Positions 61,451 to 64,000 of a stretch of DNA of 64,000 nt are shown in pieces. Every line of letters begins with the position of its first letter. Position 1 is the stretch's first letter. Under the pieces are notes generated by a model that did no database searches, was not told the origin of the DNA, and was given only the letters and a program-made list of their open reading frames with translations. The translations under genes and the position numbers were made by a program. Location: assembly GCF_010977555.1 (NCBI RefSeq), contig NZ_CP048815.1, forward strand, positions 1,542,501 to 1,606,500. The letters run 5' to 3'. This DNA comes from Caulobacter rhizosphaerae. GTDB lineage: Bacteria > Pseudomonadota > Alphaproteobacteria > Caulobacterales > Caulobacteraceae.

Positions 61451-62337
61451 GGCATGCCTCTCAACAGGCGCAGGGAGGCCGCGCGCGCGGCGATCCCGGC
61501 CACCAGCGCCGCCACCAGCGGGCAGGGCAGGGGCGCCAGGAGGTCGATCCAGGCCAGCGGCAGGACCGGCGTCAGGCCCTGGCCGCCCCCCACGAGCCGC
61601 GCCGCCGCCCCGATCATGGCCGCGCCCGCCCCGCCCAGCAAGCCGGCGAAGAAGGCCATGCCGGCGAAGCGGTTCTGGAACAGGTTGGCGATGAAGCCGT
61701 CCTCGGCTCCCGACAGGTGCAGCACCTCGACGATGTCATGACGCGCGGTCAGGGCGGCGCGGGTGGCGAACACGATCACGGCCCCCGCCGCCGTGGCGAT
61801 CAAGCCGAACACGCCGATGGCCGCCCAGCCGGCCAGGCGCGCCGCGCGCTCGATGTCGGCGATCCAGCGGCTGTGGTCGTCGACCACGGCGTCGACATTG
61901 GCGTCCTTCAGGGCCTTGTTCAGCACCGCGGCCGTGGCGGGCGCCTTGGGGTCCAGGTCCAGGGTCACCAGGCGCGGCACGGGCAGGTCGGCGATCAGCG
62001 CTTCGCGGCCGATCCAGGGCTCGAGCAGGGCCTCGGCCTTGTCCTTGGACAGGGCGCGGGCCTCGGTCACGCCCTTGACGCCCGACAGGGTCTCGGCGGC
62101 GCGGGCGGCGGCGCTGTCGGGGCTCTCGCTGGCGCGGGGGCGGACCACCACCGTGGCCGAGCCGGTCAGCTGGGCGGTCCAGCCGGTGGCCGCGCGGGTC
62201 GAGGCCAGGGCCGCCAGGGCCGTCAGGCAGGCCAGGAAGCACAGCACCGCGACCACGAACACCAGCGAGCCGTCGCGGGCGTCGCGCGGCGGCAGCAGCT
62301 GTCCCGGCTTCCAGCGGGCGACGGAGAAGGCGCTCAT
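61447..62337 (-). CDS. ftsX: cell division protein FtsX
   Basis: 296 residues, four TM helices: GSLVFVVAVLCFLACLTALA, the periplasmic domain (ARALSKDKAEALLEPWIGRE), then LAGWAAIGVFGLIATAAGAV and C-terminal FAGMAFFAGLLGGAGAAMIG with AARAASLRLLRGMP. With FtsE it forms an ABC transporter-like complex that activates septal peptidoglycan hydrolases. 4-base overlaps on both sides. Confidence 0.9.
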   Translation of the reverse strand: MSAFSVARWKPGQLLPPRDARDGSLVFVVAVLCFLACLTALAALASTRAATGWTAQLTGSATVVVRPRASESPDSAAARAAETLSGVKGVTEARALSKDKAEALLEPWIGREALIADLPVPRLVTLDLDPKAPATAAVLNKALKDANVDAVVDDHSRWIADIERAARLAGWAAIGVFGLIATAAGAVIVFATRAALTARHDIVEVLHLSGAEDGFIANLFQNRFAGMAFFAGLLGGAGAAMIGAAARLVGGGQGLTPVLPLAWIDLLAPLPCPLVAALVAGIAARAASLRLLRGMP

Positions 62338-63125
62338 GCCTCGTCCTCCGCGTCGTCCTCGTCGTCATAGCCCCGGTCATAGTCGGGCTCCGGCGACGTG
62401 TCGGCGACATCGACCAGGCGGCCGTTCTCCAGGTGCAGGGTCGGGCGGTTGGCGCGGGCGACCAGATCCTCGTCATGGGTGGCGATCAGCACCGTGGTGC
62501 CCAGGCGGTTCAGCTCGACGAACAGCCGCAGCAGGCGCAGCGACATGGCCGGATCGACATTGCCGGTCGGCTCGTCGGCCAGCAGCACGTCGGGACGGTC
62601 GACCACGGCGCGGGCGATGGCCAGGCGCTGCTTCTCGCCGCCCGAGAGGGTGGCCGGCAGGGCGTGCATGCGCTCGCCCAGCCCCACCCATTGCAGCAGC
62701 TCGGCCACGTCGTCGCGGTAGCTGGCCGGCTTGCGGCCGGCGATGCGCAGGGGCAGGGCGGCGTTGTCGAACACCGGCAGGTGGTCCAGCAGGCGAAAGT
62801 CCTGGAACACCACCCCGATCCGGCGGCGCACGAACGGCAGGTCCTCCGGCCGGGTCAGGCTGATGTCGCGGCCGAACAGCTCGACGCGGCCCCTTGACGC
62901 ACGGTGGGCCAGGTAGATCAGCTTCAGAAGCGAACTCTTGCCCGCTCCCGACGGTCCGGTGAGGAAATGGAAAGACCCTGGGTGTAGGGTGAACCTGAGA
63001 TCGCTGAGCGTTTCCGGCCCCCGTCCATACCGCATCGAGACCCCCTCGAAGCGCACGACGGGGACGGTGTCGCCATCCTGGACGTCTGCAGTGCGCAAGG
63101 GTGTGTCGCTGGGTCGTGTGGACAT
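62334..63125 (-). CDS. ftsE: cell division ATP-binding protein FtsE
   Basis: 263 residues from ATG 63125. Walker A GPSGAGKSS, Q-loop VFQDFRLLDHL, signature LSGGEKQRLAIARA, Walker B VLLADEPTGNVDPA and ATHDEDL (switch His). The C-terminal tail (YDRGYDDEDDAEDEA) is acidic and longer than in E. coli. Directs FtsX at the division site. First gene of a four-gene operon (ftsE, ftsX, ydcF-like, plsC). Confidence 0.95.
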   Translation of the reverse strand: MSTRPSDTPLRTADVQDGDTVPVVRFEGVSMRYGRGPETLSDLRFTLHPGSFHFLTGPSGAGKSSLLKLIYLAHRASRGRVELFGRDISLTRPEDLPFVRRRIGVVFQDFRLLDHLPVFDNAALPLRIAGRKPASYRDDVAELLQWVGLGERMHALPATLSGGEKQRLAIARAVVDRPDVLLADEPTGNVDPAMSLRLLRLFVELNRLGTTVLIATHDEDLVARANRPTLHLENGRLVDVADTSPEPDYDRGYDDEDDAEDEA

Positions 63126-63181
63126 GGCTGGCAAAATCGGCGACCTCGTGTGTAGGAGCGGGGAGCGTCCGATTCGCGGCC

Positions 63182-64000
63182 ATGATACTGACCTGTCCCG
63201 AGTGCGCCAGCCGCTATTTCGTCGATGACTCCAAGGTCGGCGCGGCTGGTCGTGTCGTGCGTTGCGCGGCCTGCGGGACCCGCTGGACGGCCCGCAACGA
63301 AGACGCCCTGGACCTGTTCGAAGAGCCCTCGGCCGCCGACCTGGCGGGCGAGCCGAACCTGACCGCCCTGGACGGCGCGGCCAATGCCGCCGATGATTTC
63401 GAGACCCCCGTCGACCAGCTGCCGGGCGAGGAACTGCCCAAGGTGTTCCGGGCCCGGGCCGACGCCGAGCGCCGCCTGAAGGCGGCCAAGACCACGGGTC
63501 TGGTCTGGGGCGGGATGGTCGTCGTCATGCTGCTGCTGCTGGGGGGTGCGTGGTTCAACAACATGAGCGTCGCCAAGCTGTGGCCAAGCACGGCGGGGGC
63601 CTACGCGTTCGTAAACCATCCCGTCAACACGGTCGGCCTGGTGGTCGAGGACCTGAAGGCCGAGCCCTCGATGCAGGACGGCCACGCCGCCATCACCGTC
63701 ACCGGCGTCATTCGCAACATCACCGACCACGCCGTGACCACGCCGCCGCTGCGGGTGGCCCTGCTGAACAAGCACGAGAAGCGGGTGGCCGGAAAGCTGG
63801 CCGCCGCCGCCGATCCACTGATCCCGCCCAGCCAGACCCGGCACTTCTCGGTGACCCTGCTGGACCCGCCGCGCACCGCCAACACCCTGGAGATCGGCTT
63901 CGCCCTGGAGCCGGGCGCGGCCAAGCACGCCGGTCCGGCCGGCCATGTCGAGAAGGTCGCCAACCCGGAGGCCCCTTCGCTGCGGGGCGTCCAGGACCAG
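63182..64000 (+). CDS. zinc-ribbon (MJ0042) membrane protein, DUF3426-like, 5' part
   Basis: Open from ATG 63182 to the window end (273 codons without stop). The N-terminal zinc ribbon has Cys5, Cys8, Cys28 and Cys31 (TCPECASRYFV and RCAACGTRW). An acidic linker follows, then a TM segment near residues 105-123 (GLVWGGMVVVMLLLLGGAWF) and a periplasmic domain (ITVTGVIRNITDHAVTTPPL). This is the MJ0042/DUF3426 family, commonly beside ftsE in alphaproteobacteria. Function unknown. Its start is 56 bases from the divergent ftsE start. Confidence 0.85.
   Translation, partial: MILTCPECASRYFVDDSKVGAAGRVVRCAACGTRWTARNEDALDLFEEPSAADLAGEPNLTALDGAANAADDFETPVDQLPGEELPKVFRARADAERRLKAAKTTGLVWGGMVVVMLLLLGGAWFNNMSVAKLWPSTAGAYAFVNHPVNTVGLVVEDLKAEPSMQDGHAAITVTGVIRNITDHAVTTPPLRVALLNKHEKRVAGKLAAAADPLIPPSQTRHFSVTLLDPPRTANTLEIGFALEPGAAKHAGPAGHVEKVANPEAPSLRGVQDQ

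Overview
The window is about 68% GC and gene-dense. Many start codons overlap the preceding stop, and GTG and TTG starts are common. Gene content (a TonB-dependent siderophore receptor, a flagellin, a UdgX/radical-SAM pair, an HPt protein, FtsE/FtsX, and a combined APS-type CysH with DUF934 and DUF2849) points to an alphaproteobacterium of the Caulobacter/Phenylobacterium type. This placement is inferred from gene content and style; no rRNA is present.

Layout. 1-4.3 kb: end of an alpha/beta hydrolase, a leucine-dehydrogenase-like enzyme, an MFS exporter, a UVR-motif protein and a TetR regulator. 4.5-8 kb: an iron-uptake operon (TonB-dependent receptor plus PepSY membrane protein) behind a Fur-box-like palindrome. 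8-10.7 kb: a two-gene DNA-repair unit (UdgX and a radical-SAM protein). 10.8-17 kb: transglutaminase, a 48-residue small gene, VWA protein, GNAT, a divergent HxlR/alcohol-dehydrogenase pair, a histone-deacetylase-like hydrolase and a histidine phosphatase. 17-20.5 kb: xseB, a CsaA-like gene, ispA and dxs, an isoprenoid precursor operon with overlapping genes. 20.5-24.7 kb: lipoprotein, tRNA-Lys(CTT), HPt protein, AIM24-like protein, HD protein, chorismate mutase and LysR regulator. 24.9-29.1 kb: assimilatory sulfate reduction operon (siroheme methyltransferase, DUF2849, sulfite reductase, DUF934, CysH). 29-38.7 kb: S33-type hydrolase with a broken signal-peptide frame, a small acidic-tailed protein followed by an atypical receiver, 3D-domain protein, S1/P1 nuclease, NUDIX, a GIY-YIG plus DUF2239 pair, M23 peptidase, ThuA, VOC and a PepSY-like protein.

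38.7-42.4 kb is a repeat-rich accessory island. It holds long palindromes, a lower-GC membrane-protein gene, and a large inverted mosaic of two truncated IS1182-type copies around an IS30 fragment. Next to it lies a flagellin gene. 43.5-52.9 kb carries an SDR, a MATE exporter, a DUF429-like protein, a glucan glucosyltransferase, a CusF-like lipoprotein, RtcB, a 32-residue small gene with its own terminator, a two-TM potassium channel and an EF-hand protein. 52.9-56.3 kb is an aromatic amino-acid operon (chorismate mutase, HisC-type aminotransferase, TyrC) ending in an ExbD-like gene. 56.5-64 kb has a DUF2125 protein, ChaC, a divergent sulfotransferase/aspartyl-hydroxylase pair, an ftsE-ftsX-ydcF-plsC operon and the start of a zinc-ribbon membrane protein.

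Dispersed palindromic repeats are a strong theme. Two related families (outer arms TCCTTCGA..., inner arms CTCAGGATGAGG...) account for seven copies, one of them fused in frame to the 3' end of the uroporphyrinogen methyltransferase gene. Three further palindrome families also occur.
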